Part shown: positions 29,233-38,248 of the stretch, one piece after another
Layout of the letters: each line of letters starts with the position of its first letter
Position numbering within the stretch: position 1 is the first letter of the stretch
Source of the DNA: Vreelandella rituensis
GTDB taxonomy: Bacteria > Pseudomonadota > Gammaproteobacteria > Pseudomonadales > Halomonadaceae
Direction of reading: 5' to 3'
NCBI RefSeq assembly: GCF_003336665.1
Contig: NZ_QPIJ01000011.1
Span: 25,344 to 89,343, forward strand
DNA: 64,000 nucleotides
Program-made: the position numbers and the translations under genes
Notes under the pieces: model-generated
What the model was told of the DNA's origin: nothing
The model's database searches: none
Seen by the model: only the letters and a program-made list of their open reading frames with translations

Positions 29233-30299
29233 GCATGATGCATGCCTCATCTCACGCCGACACCGGCCTTGCCAGCCGCACCACGCCGCCGGATACCACC
29301 CGGCTGATGCGCTGGGTATTACTGGCGATGCTACCGGGCATTGGCGTCATGACCTTGCATTTCGGTATCGGCGTGCTGACCAACATCCTTCTTGCCGGTT
29401 TGCTGGGCATGGGGCTTGAAGCGTTGATGCTACGCCTGAGAAAGCGCAGCATTCGCCCGACCTTGAACGACCATAGTGCCCTGCTGAGCGGCGTGCTGCT
29501 GGGCGTCTCCTTGCCTCCCGCCAGCCCCTGGTGGTTGATTGGCGTGGGTATGATCGCGGCCATCGTGGTTGCCAAGCACCTTTACGGGGGCCTGGGACAT
29601 AACCCTTTCAACCCGGCAATGGTCGGCTACGCCCTGCTGCTGGTGTCTTTTCCCACCCAGATGACCTTATGGTCGCCTCCCACCGGCATGGGGGAAGACT
29701 TCTCCACTGCCCTACGACAATTCATGGGAATGATGTCAGCCGCCGAACTGGATGCATTGAGCGGGGCGACACCCCTGGATGCCTTCAAGCACAAGGGCGA
29801 AGCGCTCATGGCCAGTGAATTCTGGGCGGCCAATCCGTTGCCGTCGGGTACGCTGCTTGCCTGGCAGCATGTCGCCCTGGCCTGGCTGGCGGGGGGCATG
29901 CTGCTGCTCTACAAGCGCATCATCAGCTGGCATATTCCATTGGCCATGCTCGGCAGTATGCTGGCGCTTTCCACCTTGCTTTATGCAGGCGACCCCAGCC
30001 ATCACGGCTCACCTTCGTTTCATCTTCTTACCAGCGGCGCCATGCTCGGGGCGTTCTTTATCGCGACCGACCCAGTTTCCGCCGCCACCAGCCGCAAGGG
30101 CAAGCTGATATACGGCGCGGCCATAGGGCTATTGGTAATCCTGCTGCGGACTTACGGCGCCTATCCGGATGCCGTGGCATTTTCAGTGCTGTTGATGAAC
30201 CTGGCGGTCCCCTTGCTGGATTACTACAGCGACCCTCGCCCTATGGGCCACCCTGCACCTGTACGCGGTTATCAGCCACCGCCGGAGGATCGTTCATGA
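29229..30299 (+). CDS. rnfD: Electron transport complex subunit RnfD/RsxD
   Basis: 356 residues, polytopic. GLGHNPFNPAMVGYALLL is the family signature, and SGATPLDAFK carries the Thr that binds FMN by a phosphoester link. The ATG overlaps the rnfC stop (ATGA). Confidence 0.95.
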   Translation: MSMMHASSHADTGLASRTTPPDTTRLMRWVLLAMLPGIGVMTLHFGIGVLTNILLAGLLGMGLEALMLRLRKRSIRPTLNDHSALLSGVLLGVSLPPASPWWLIGVGMIAAIVVAKHLYGGLGHNPFNPAMVGYALLLVSFPTQMTLWSPPTGMGEDFSTALRQFMGMMSAAELDALSGATPLDAFKHKGEALMASEFWAANPLPSGTLLAWQHVALAWLAGGMLLLYKRIISWHIPLAMLGSMLALSTLLYAGDPSHHGSPSFHLLTSGAMLGAFFIATDPVSAATSRKGKLIYGAAIGLLVILLRTYGAYPDAVAFSVLLMNLAVPLLDYYSDPRPMGHPAPVRGYQPPPEDRS

Positions 30300-30937
30300 C
30301 AATCGCTCAAGCGATGCTCAGAGGCGCTCTGGCACTCGGCTGTTTTGCCTTGATTACCGCCGGGAGTGTCGGCCTCACCCGGGCCCTCACCGCTGAACGT
30401 ATCGAGGCCAACCAGCTTGCGTTCCAGCATCGACAGCTGCGTGAGGTGCTGCCGGAACCCTTGGCACAGCTTGAAGGACATACCCTGCTCGATGGCGCTT
30501 TTCGGCTGCCGGAGGCTAGCTCCCTGGGCCATAAGGAAGCCGAGACCGTAGAAGGCTGGCGGGCTCATCAGGGCAACCACCAGGCGCTGATCTTGCCGGC
30601 GGTGAGTCGCCAAGGCTACAGCGGAGCAATTCATCTGCTGGTGGGACTCGATCAAAACGCTCGTATCAGCGGGGTGCGGGTGACATATCATAAGGAAACG
30701 CCCGGCCTGGGTGACAAGATAGAGCGACGCAAGAGCGACTGGATTACCCGCTTCGATGGATTGTCTCTGGAAAGCCTGGCGCCTTCCGGCTGGGCGGTGG
30801 ACAAGGACGGTGGCGCTTTCGACAGTTTCAGTGGCGCCACCATCACCCCGCGTGCGGTGGTGTCAGCGGTGCATCAGGCACTGCTCTATGTCGAGGAACA
30901 TCAGTTGCTGGATACAGTTGAGGAGAGCTCGCCATGA
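30296..30937 (+). CDS. rnfG: Electron transport complex subunit RnfG/RsxG
   Basis: 213 residues with one N-terminal membrane helix ([20 protein letters not shown]). [14 protein letters not shown] carries the Thr for covalent [17 protein letters not shown] is the second signature. GGAGG precedes the ATG; overlaps rnfD and rnfE by 4 bp each. Confidence 0.95.
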   Translation: MTIAQAMLRGALALGCFALITAGSVGLTRALTAERIEANQLAFQHRQLREVLPEPLAQLEGHTLLDGAFRLPEASSLGHKEAETVEGWRAHQGNHQALILPAVSRQGYSGAIHLLVGLDQNARISGVRVTYHKETPGLGDKIERRKSDWITRFDGLSLESLAPSGWAVDKDGGAFDSFSGATITPRAVVSAVHQALLYVEEHQLLDTVEESSP

Positions 30938-31632
30938 GCCAGTTCAATGACCTGGCCCGCAATGGCTTGTGGTCAAACAACCCGGCGCTGGTGCAACTGC
31001 TGGGGTTGTGCCCGTTGCTGGCGGTCACCAATAGCGTGGTCAATGCCCTGGGGCTGGGGTTGGCCACGCTTCTGGTGCTGGTGGGCGCCAGCACCACAGT
31101 CTCCCTGATTCGCCACCAGGTTCCCGCCTCGGTACGGCTACCCGCCTTCGTGATGATCATCGCCGCCTTCGTGACCTGCGCCGAATTGCTGATGGCAGCG
31201 TACACCTACGCGCTTTACCAGATCCTGGGCATCTTCATTCCGCTGATCGTGACCAACTGCGCGATTCTCGGGCGCGCCGATGCATTTGCTTCACGTAACC
31301 CAGTACTGCCCGCAGCCACCGACGGCCTGATGATGGGGCTGGGGTTCGCTGTGGTATTGGTCGTGCTCGGTGCCTTACGCGAAGTACTCGGCCAGGGCAC
31401 CCTGTTCAGCGGCATGCCGTTACTGTTCGGCCCCATGGCCACCGGCTGGGAGCTCACCCTGATCGCCGATTATCAGTTCCTGTTTTTCGTCCTGCCGCCA
31501 GGCGCCTTCTTCGTCACCGGCCTTTTGATTGCCGGGAAGAACCTTCTGGACGAGCGTGGTCGTAAGCGACGCCAAGCCGTGCCCAGCAAACGCTCCGATC
31601 GTCGCGTGCGGGTCACCGGCACGATCAAATAG
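30934..31632 (+). CDS. rnfE: Electron transport complex subunit RnfE/RsxE
   Basis: 232 residues, six membrane helices, related to Rnf[20 protein letters not shown] and [23 protein letters not shown] contain the conserved Cys residues paired with RnfA. The basic tail ([20 protein letters not shown]) is cytoplasmic. Last rnf gene, 20 bp before nth. Confidence 0.95.
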   Translation: MSQFNDLARNGLWSNNPALVQLLGLCPLLAVTNSVVNALGLGLATLLVLVGASTTVSLIRHQVPASVRLPAFVMIIAAFVTCAELLMAAYTYALYQILGIFIPLIVTNCAILGRADAFASRNPVLPAATDGLMMGLGFAVVLVVLGALREVLGQGTLFSGMPLLFGPMATGWELTLIADYQFLFFVLPPGAFFVTGLLIAGKNLLDERGRKRRQAVPSKRSDRRVRVTGTIK

Positions 31633-31652
31633 AGCCAACAAAGAGTCAGCCT

Positions 31653-32291
31653 ATGAATGCCGAGAAACGCTACGAGATTTTCGCGCGCCTGAAAGCGGAA
31701 AACCCCAACCCGACCACCGAGCTAAAATGGACAAGCCCGTTCGAGTTGCTGGTCGCCGTATTGCTTTCCGCGCAAGCCACGGATGTGGGCGTCAACAAGG
31801 CCATGGTTAAGTTGTTTCCCGTGGCCAATACCCCCCAGGGCATTGTCGATCTAGGCCTCGACGGACTGAAAGAGCACATCAAGACCATCGGCCTTTACAA
31901 CACCAAGGCCAACAACCTGATGAAAACCTGCCATCTTCTGCTCGAAAAGCACGCTGGCGAAGTACCCCGGCGCCGAGAGGACCTCGAAGCCCTGCCCGGC
32001 GTTGGCCGCAAGACGGCCAATGTGATTCTCAATACCGCTTTCGGTGAACCCACCATTGCGGTGGATACGCATATCTTTCGCGTCGCCAACCGTACCGGCA
32101 TCGCCAAGGGCAAGAACGTGACGGAAGTGGAGCGGAAACTGTTGCGTCACGTACCCAGGAAATTTCTCCACGACGCTCACCATTGGCTGATTCTGCACGG
32201 CCGTTATACCTGTGTCGCACGCAAACCACGTTGCGGCAGCTGCATCATCGAAGACCTCTGCGAGTACCCGGAAAAGACCGAGCTGGCTTGA
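31653..32291 (+). CDS. nth: Endonuclease III
   Basis: 212 residues, E. coli length (211). Bifunctional DNA glycosylase/AP lyase for oxidised pyrimidines. Helix-hairpin-helix LPGVGRKTANVIL contains the catalytic Lys; the catalytic Asp is in AVDTHIFRV. The C-terminal 4Fe-4S loop C-x6-C-x2-C-x5-C is intact (CVARKPRCGSCIIEDLC). Its linkage to rnf is widely conserved. Confidence 0.97.
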   Translation: MNAEKRYEIFARLKAENPNPTTELKWTSPFELLVAVLLSAQATDVGVNKAMVKLFPVANTPQGIVDLGLDGLKEHIKTIGLYNTKANNLMKTCHLLLEKHAGEVPRRREDLEALPGVGRKTANVILNTAFGEPTIAVDTHIFRVANRTGIAKGKNVTEVERKLLRHVPRKFLHDAHHWLILHGRYTCVARKPRCGSCIIEDLCEYPEKTELA

Positions 32292-32427
32292 TTGCCCCTC
32301 CCCGAAATCTTATTTTTAAATCCTGAAAAGTTACTTTTATTGCCAGTTTAGCCCGAAGGTCGTAGAGCCTCGCCCCGGGTCAAGGCGCTAGTCTGCTGGG
32401 GATTAGTGATTCATTTTCGAGGTTTTC

Positions 32428-32706
32428 ATGCAAGATATCTGGCTCCCCCTTTTATTGGCTGCGTCTTTCGGTGCCTTTACCGGCTCTCTGTTCCGCCTGA
32501 CTCGGCGCCCCGGCTACCAGCGTCCCTTCCTGTTTCCCGTACTCGGGTTGTTGGGGGGTATCGCCGCTTTCATGATCCACTATGTTCTCGCCTCGGTAAC
32601 CGGAGCGCCGGCCTGGCTGCTGCCGGTACTGGTGGTCTTGCAGGTGTGGTTATGGCTCGGACCGCTGGGACCCAAGTTGCGACCGGCCAAACAACCCGAG
32701 CCATGA
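32428..32706 (+). CDS. Small membrane protein, unknown function
   Basis: 92 residues with about three hydrophobic segments (LPLLLAASFGAFTGSLF; FLFPVLGLLGGIAAFMI; WLLPVLVVLQVWLWLG) and a basic C-terminus. No motif recognised. It stands alone before the response-regulator operon; the 136-bp gap upstream contains AT-rich sequence that could hold its promoter. Confidence 0.65.
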   Translation: MQDIWLPLLLAASFGAFTGSLFRLTRRPGYQRPFLFPVLGLLGGIAAFMIHYVLASVTGAPAWLLPVLVVLQVWLWLGPLGPKLRPAKQPEP

Positions 32707-32813
32707 GCCGATGCGCTCATTCGGCCAAGGTCGTCTTGGCCGGTATTCCCGCAGCCTCTAGACTCTTTGAATAAAGCCAAATCCTAATAATGAACAAGAT
32801 CGGGAGAACCTCA

Positions 32814-33188
32814 ATGGCCAGAGTGCTAGTGGTCGACGATGAGCCCAACATCGTACTCTCGCTGGAATTTCTGATGGAACAGGCTGGGTTTGACGTAGTC
32901 ACCGCCGAAGATGGGGAAAGCGCCCTGGCATGCGTCAACGACGCGATACCGGATCTGATTCTGCTCGATATCAGCTTGCCCGGCATCAGCGGCTTCGATG
33001 TGCTCGAGCAGCTTCGCGCAGACAGCGACAAAGCACACTTGCCCATCATCATGCTTACTGCCCACGGTCGCGAGGTCGAACGTGAAAAAGGCATGGCACT
33101 GGGTGCCGATGATTACATCACCAAGCCCTTTTCCACCCAGGCGCTGGTCAGCAAGGTCAAGGCGCTACTCGCCGAGACGGATAAATGA
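32814..33188 (+). CDS. Receiver-domain-only response regulator
   Basis: 124 residues from the ATG at 32814 (GGGAGAA upstream; an ATG at 32790 is a weaker alternative). Complete CheY-like receiver: acidic pair DDE at 8-10, phosphoacceptor Asp52 in LILLDISLPG, LTA Thr, and TKP Lys. There is no output domain, so it must act by protein contact or phosphotransfer. It overlaps the next gene by 4 bp and is in one operon with the histidine kinase at 35459, its probable partner. Confidence 0.88.
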   Translation: MARVLVVDDEPNIVLSLEFLMEQAGFDVVTAEDGESALACVNDAIPDLILLDISLPGISGFDVLEQLRADSDKAHLPIIMLTAHGREVEREKGMALGADDYITKPFSTQALVSKVKALLAETDK

Positions 33189-35245
33189 CCTCCCGCGGCC
33201 TGCCCAAGCGTCAGAAGCTGATCGGCCTGTGGCTGGCTCTCAGCGGGGTCAGTATTTTTGGGGGCGCCGTTTTCGCCATGTGGCTCGACGCCCAGCTACA
33301 GCCCGAAGGCTTCACCCGCCTCGCGTTATGGCTGGGCAGTTTTTCCGGTGGCGGAACGATTTTTCTGGTGGGCTTGTTGCTCGAACGCATGCTGTTCACT
33401 CCCCTGCGTCACCTACAGGTGCAACTGGCCCGGCTGGTGGCCAATCCGGATGCCCGGGATGAATACCCCCCGGAAGGCTGGCTGAAAAGTCTGGGTCCCG
33501 ATTTACGTCGCGTCAGAGAAAGCTGGCGTGCGGATCGTAGCCGTTTAGCCACGGCCCATACCGAAGGTGCCCGGAGTGCCGCTCGGATTCGCCAGGAACT
33601 GGAAACCTTACTTCAGGTATTGGACACGCCGTTATTGCTGTGCGACCAACATCGCCGCCTGATGCTCTTCAACCAGGCTGCTGAAGATTTTTTCGATGGC
33701 AATACCAGCCTGGGGTTAGGCAAGCGTCTTGAAGCCCTTCTTCCGGTAGCCAGCCTGCAGGAGGTGCTCAGCCAGCTGCCCGCCGACGGTTCTCCACGCG
33801 AATTGTTGACGCCCTGTGAAGAACGCTGGTTGAGAGTGGTGCTGCGCCGGGTTCCCGGCAGTGATGGCGAAACCCTGCTGACCTTCAACGATGCCACCGC
33901 CGCCTGGTCCCGTGAAATGGGAATTCGCGCCGAGCTTGCCGAAATGCTGCCTCCCTTACGCCGGCATAGCGCCAGCTTGACCAGTGCCGCCGATGCCTTG
34001 ATTCAGCTACGCGAGCAAGGCACGCAAAGCACCACGCTGCGTCAGCGTCTGGAAAGTGTCATCGATGAAGAAAGCCAGACCCTGGGCGAGAACGTTGCCC
34101 GAATGGGCGCGCTGCTCGAGGCGATGCACCAGCAGGGCGAGCGCCTGACGCCCATGTGGTCCAATGATTTCTGGCAGGCACTCGATGAGCGCCTCGACCC
34201 GGAGCATCGCTTGATCACCCCGATCGGCATGCCGTCCTGGTTTCGCGGTGACGCCCCGGCCTTGATCGCGCTGCTGGATTCCCTGGTGCAGTATCTGAGT
34301 GCCTATCTGCCGGACAATGGGTTCGAGGGGGAGGTTTGCCTGGGCAACAAACGCGTGTATCTCGACCTGATATGGCGAGGCAAACCGATTCCCGAGCGTG
34401 AATTGGCCAACTGGTGTCAGCAAGACTTACCGTCGCTGCCGCTCAATCCCAAGGTCAGCGATGTGCTGCGCCAACATGCCAGCGATATCTGGAGCCTGGC
34501 CGACCCGGGTGGCGAGTACGCCCGGCTGCGCCTGCCCTTGCCGGCTACCGAGCGCGTCGGCGCCCCCCGGCAGCAAACCCCACCCCGCCCGGAATTTCAC
34601 GATTTCGGTATTGCCGACTTGCCGCATCCCGATGAAGCCTTGGCCAACCGTAGCCTGCGCAGCCTGGAAGTCGTCGCCTTCGATACCGAAACCACCGGGC
34701 TGGAGTTACGCCGGGGCGATAGCGTGATTAGTCTGGGCGCCTGCCGGGTGGTCAATGCGCGCTTGCTGGCAAGCGAGGTATTCGACCAGAAAGTCGATCC
34801 CAAGCGTCCCATCCCGCCGGCCAGCACCGCGATTCACGGGCTCACCGATGCCGATGTCGCCGGGGCACCACCGCTGGACATCGTTCTGGCACGCTTTCGC
34901 GATTACGTGGGTGAGGCCGTTCTACTGGCGCATAATGCGGCCTTCGACATGCTTGCCATCAGCCAGAAGGGCGTCGATTTCGATATTCCGGTCCTGGATA
35001 CCCTGCTGATTTCGCGCGCGCTCGACGAGGCTATCGATGGACACGACCTGGACAGTCTGTCCCAGCGTTACGACCTGGAATTTCCGCCCGGCACGCGCCA
35101 CACTGCCTTGGGCGATGCGCGAGTTACCGCTGAGCTTTGGCTGGCCTTGCTACCCCGTCTGGAAGCGCGTGGCATCGACACCCTGGAGCAATTGCTTGCG
35201 CTTCAGTCCAACGCCTTCGACAAGCAGGACGCCAGCGCCTCATGA
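33185..35245 (+). CDS. Membrane sensor-like protein fused to a DEDDh 3'-5' exonuclease
   Basis: 686 residues. Two N-terminal membrane helices (about 12-32 and 45-65), a HAMP-like linker, a PAS-like segment (about 140-240: LDTPLLLCDQHRRLMLFNQAAEDFF) and a region that looks like an eroded kinase dimerisation/ATPase part (about 250-450). Residues from about 497 are a DnaQ-type exonuclease: ExoI VAFDTETTGL, ExoII LLAHNAAFDML, ExoIII HTALGDARVTAELW, all DEDDh residues present. Often annotated only as DNA polymerase III epsilon-like, which hides the sensor half. It sits between a receiver protein and an SSS-histidine kinase. Confidence 0.8.
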   Translation: MTSRGLPKRQKLIGLWLALSGVSIFGGAVFAMWLDAQLQPEGFTRLALWLGSFSGGGTIFLVGLLLERMLFTPLRHLQVQLARLVANPDARDEYPPEGWLKSLGPDLRRVRESWRADRSRLATAHTEGARSAARIRQELETLLQVLDTPLLLCDQHRRLMLFNQAAEDFFDGNTSLGLGKRLEALLPVASLQEVLSQLPADGSPRELLTPCEERWLRVVLRRVPGSDGETLLTFNDATAAWSREMGIRAELAEMLPPLRRHSASLTSAADALIQLREQGTQSTTLRQRLESVIDEESQTLGENVARMGALLEAMHQQGERLTPMWSNDFWQALDERLDPEHRLITPIGMPSWFRGDAPALIALLDSLVQYLSAYLPDNGFEGEVCLGNKRVYLDLIWRGKPIPERELANWCQQDLPSLPLNPKVSDVLRQHASDIWSLADPGGEYARLRLPLPATERVGAPRQQTPPRPEFHDFGIADLPHPDEALANRSLRSLEVVAFDTETTGLELRRGDSVISLGACRVVNARLLASEVFDQKVDPKRPIPPASTAIHGLTDADVAGAPPLDIVLARFRDYVGEAVLLAHNAAFDMLAISQKGVDFDIPVLDTLLISRALDEAIDGHDLDSLSQRYDLEFPPGTRHTALGDARVTAELWLALLPRLEARGIDTLEQLLALQSNAFDKQDASAS

Positions 35246-35457
35246 GCATCACACCTCAACATCGACCGCGTCGCGTTCAGGAGCGCCTTGTCGCGCTGAT
35301 CATCCTCGCCCTGCTGCTGTTCTGCCCGCCGTTGCTGTTGGTGATAGACGCTCTGCCCGCTGCGGGGCTGTCTTGGTTGCCACTGTACATTTTCATCGCC
35401 TGGGCCACGCTTATCGGTTTGACCGCCTGGTTGATGGAAGACGGTTCAAAGCACTGA
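35242..35457 (+). CDS. Small two-helix membrane protein
   Basis: 71 residues. Two hydrophobic stretches (LVALIILALLLFCPPLLLVI and WLPLYIFIAWATLIGLTAWL). Its ATG overlaps the stop of the exonuclease gene and its stop is 1 bp before the kinase ATG, so it is translationally coupled to both. Its placement just before an SSS-type symporter/kinase recalls the small DUF485-like partners of solute:sodium symporters, but I see no such motif. Confidence 0.7.
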   Translation: MSITPQHRPRRVQERLVALIILALLLFCPPLLLVIDALPAAGLSWLPLYIFIAWATLIGLTAWLMEDGSKH

Positions 35458-35458
35458 A

Positions 35459-38248
35459 ATGCGTACTGATCCGGTCATCTTAAGCGTTGCCTTCGGCTAT
35501 TTGGCATTGCTGTTCGTGGTGGCGGCCTGGGGAGACCGGCGCGCCGAACAGGGTCGCTCGTTAATCGGCTCTCCCACCGTTTACGCCCTTTCGATCGCGG
35601 TTTACTGCACTGCCTGGACGTTTTACGGCAGTGTCGGCCGCGCCGCCGAGCACGGCCCCAGCTTTCTGCTGATTTACCTCGGCCCTACGCTCGCCATGCT
35701 GATGGCGCCGCTGCTGATACGCAAGATGGTGCGTATCGCCGCTCGCCAACGCATTACCTCGATCGCCGATTTCATCAGTGCGCGTTATGGCAAAAGCTCA
35801 AGCCTGGGTGCCCTGGTCGCCTTGTTCGCCCTGGTCACCATCACGCCCTATATCGCCTTGCAGCTGAAGGCCATCACCGTCAGTCATGCAGTTCTGGTCA
35901 ATTATCCCGATTCTGCGGATACCAGCCTTGTCGATGAAGCCTTCTGGATGGACAAGTCCTTTTGGGTAGCCTTGGTGCTGGCAGTATTCATCATCCTGTT
36001 TGGAACACGGCATCTGGATGCCAGCGAGCGTCATGAAGGCATGGTCGCGGCCATTGCCCTGGAATCGTTGGTCAAACTCATCGCCTTTCTGGCGGTAGGC
36101 ATCTTCGTGGTATTCGTCATGTTCGAAGGCCCCGGCGAGCTGTTCAGTCAGGTTGCCGCCACGCCGGAACTGGCCCAGGCCATGAGCCTTGAATCGGTTC
36201 CCGGGGGTGCTACCGGCTGGGTCGGGATGTTGCTGCTGGCGTTTCTGGCATTTTTTACCCTGCCACGCCAATTCCAGGTCCTGGTGGTGGAGAATGTCGA
36301 TGAACAGCATTTGAAGCGTGCCAGCTGGCTGTTTCCGCTTTATCTACTGGCAATCAACCTGTTCGTGATCCCCATCGCCATGGCGGGACTGCTGCTTGGC
36401 GGTCTCAGCGGCGACCCGGACAGTTTCGTGCTCACCCTGCCGCTTTCCACAGGCTCCGAAGGCTTGCCTTTGCTGGTATTTATCGGCGGGCTTTCGGCGG
36501 CTACCGGCATGGTGATCGTCGAGACCATTGCGCTTTCAACCATGGTCAGCAACCAGCTGATCATGCCATTATTGCTGCGCTCAAAACGTCTACACCTGGG
36601 TACCAAAGGGGAGCTGGCCGGGTGGCTGCTGGGCATACGCCGGGTGGCTATCGTATTGATCTTGCTGCTGGGGTATCTGTATCACGCCCTGATCGGTGAT
36701 GCCTATAGCCTGGTGACGATTGGATTGGTTTCATTCGCCGGCGTGGCGCAATTCGCTCCGGCGCTGCTTATCGGTCTTTATTGGCGCGGCGCCACCCATC
36801 AGGGGGCGACACTCGGGCTTATCGCCGGCTTCATGGTATGGGCCTATACCCTGTTGATACCCGGCTTCGTTCAATCCGGCTGGTTGGATGCCGGCTTGAT
36901 CAACCAGGGTCCCTGGGGCATTGGCTGGTTGCGGCCCTATGCCTTGTTCGGCCTGGAAGGCTGGGATATTTACACCCATTCCCTGCTCTGGAGCCTGTTG
37001 GCCAACGTCGGCCTGCTCGCCGGCGTCTCCTTGTTCACTCGCCAGACGCCTCTGGAACAGACCCAGGCGGCGCTGTTCACAGAGGCGATGAACCCCAACC
37101 TCCAGGCTACCTCTCTGTGGCATGGCAAGACCACTCAGGGCGAGTTACGTGAGCTGCTGAGCCGTTATCTGGGCATGCCCGCCACCCGGCGTGTGTTTGC
37201 CGTTTCAACCAATCAGACCACGACATCGCTTTCCCCTACCTTGGACGACAATGAGCAACCGGCTTCCACCGAGCTTATCACTCGCGCCGAGCAGGCCTTG
37301 GCCGGCTCTCTGGGCAGTGCTTCGGCCCGTGTGCTGATCAATTCGGTGGTACGCGGAGAAGCCCTTGACCTGGAATCGATTCTCAGCATTCTCGACACCA
37401 CCTCGCAAACGCTCGAGTACAATCGTCGCCTGGAGCAGAAATCCCAGGAACTGGCGCGTATCGGTGAGGAATTGCGCGGTGCCAACGAGCGTCTGCGGGA
37501 ACTCGACCGTCTGAAGGATGAGTTCGTGGCCATGGTCAGCCATGAGTTGCGCACACCACTGACCTCGATACGTGCCTTTGCCGAAATCCTGCGTGACGGC
37601 GAGAACCTTCCCGACGAGAAGAGACGTCATTTTCTAGGCGTTATCGTGCATGAAAGCCAGCGCCTGTCACGACTGATAGAAGAGATTCTCGATCTGGCGC
37701 GACTGGAGAGTGGACGCTTGACCTTGAACCCCCAACCGCTGGATCTGGCGCACCTGGCACGCCACAGCGTGGATGCCATCGCGCGGTTGCAGGAAAACCG
37801 GGGGGTCACGCTGAAAATGCAATTGGAGGCGGAACCGGCGCCGATCATCGGCGATCCGGATCGCCTCGAACAGGTCATCATCAATCTGCTCGACAATGCC
37901 GGCAAGTTCGCCGATGACACAGCCCCTGAAGTGTTGCTGAGGGTTTACCGCCACAAGAAACACTATCGCCTGAGCGTGGAAGACAACGGCCCCGGCATCA
38001 GTGAAGACGAGCGCGAACGCGTGTTCGAGAAGTTCCACCAGATTCAGCAGCACGAAGAAGAAAAAACCCGCGGGAGGCCCAAAGGCAGCGGTCTCGGCTT
38101 GCCGATCAGCCGAGGTATCGTGGCACAACTCGGGGGGCGTCTCTGGGTGGAAAACGCCACCTCACTGGATGGCGCCAGCTTGATCATGGAGCTACCCGAA
38201 GCGCCGCCAAAAGAGCCTGCATCTTCAGAAAAGCCAATCGCCACCTAA
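35459..38248 (+). CDS. SSS-family symporter / sensor histidine kinase (CbrA/CrbS-like)
   Basis: 929 residues. Residues 1 to about 530 are a solute:sodium symporter domain with about 13 membrane segments; the second segment reads VYCTAWTFYGSVGRAAEHGP. A linker (about 540-670) lacks a clear PAS. Then a coiled coil and the kinase core: H-box FVAMVSHELRTPLTSI with His695, N-box INLLDNAGKF, G1 DNGPGI, G2 GSGLGLPIS. CbrA/CrbS proteins use this plan to sense uptake or availability of a nutrient (histidine or acetate in studied cases). Substrate here is unknown. It ends 4 bp into the convergent DUF294 gene. Confidence 0.92.
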   Translation: MRTDPVILSVAFGYLALLFVVAAWGDRRAEQGRSLIGSPTVYALSIAVYCTAWTFYGSVGRAAEHGPSFLLIYLGPTLAMLMAPLLIRKMVRIAARQRITSIADFISARYGKSSSLGALVALFALVTITPYIALQLKAITVSHAVLVNYPDSADTSLVDEAFWMDKSFWVALVLAVFIILFGTRHLDASERHEGMVAAIALESLVKLIAFLAVGIFVVFVMFEGPGELFSQVAATPELAQAMSLESVPGGATGWVGMLLLAFLAFFTLPRQFQVLVVENVDEQHLKRASWLFPLYLLAINLFVIPIAMAGLLLGGLSGDPDSFVLTLPLSTGSEGLPLLVFIGGLSAATGMVIVETIALSTMVSNQLIMPLLLRSKRLHLGTKGELAGWLLGIRRVAIVLILLLGYLYHALIGDAYSLVTIGLVSFAGVAQFAPALLIGLYWRGATHQGATLGLIAGFMVWAYTLLIPGFVQSGWLDAGLINQGPWGIGWLRPYALFGLEGWDIYTHSLLWSLLANVGLLAGVSLFTRQTPLEQTQAALFTEAMNPNLQATSLWHGKTTQGELRELLSRYLGMPATRRVFAVSTNQTTTSLSPTLDDNEQPASTELITRAEQALAGSLGSASARVLINSVVRGEALDLESILSILDTTSQTLEYNRRLEQKSQELARIGEELRGANERLRELDRLKDEFVAMVSHELRTPLTSIRAFAEILRDGENLPDEKRRHFLGVIVHESQRLSRLIEEILDLARLESGRLTLNPQPLDLAHLARHSVDAIARLQENRGVTLKMQLEAEPAPIIGDPDRLEQVIINLLDNAGKFADDTAPEVLLRVYRHKKHYRLSVEDNGPGISEDERERVFEKFHQIQQHEEEKTRGRPKGSGLGLPISRGIVAQLGGRLWVENATSLDGASLIMELPEAPPKEPASSEKPIAT

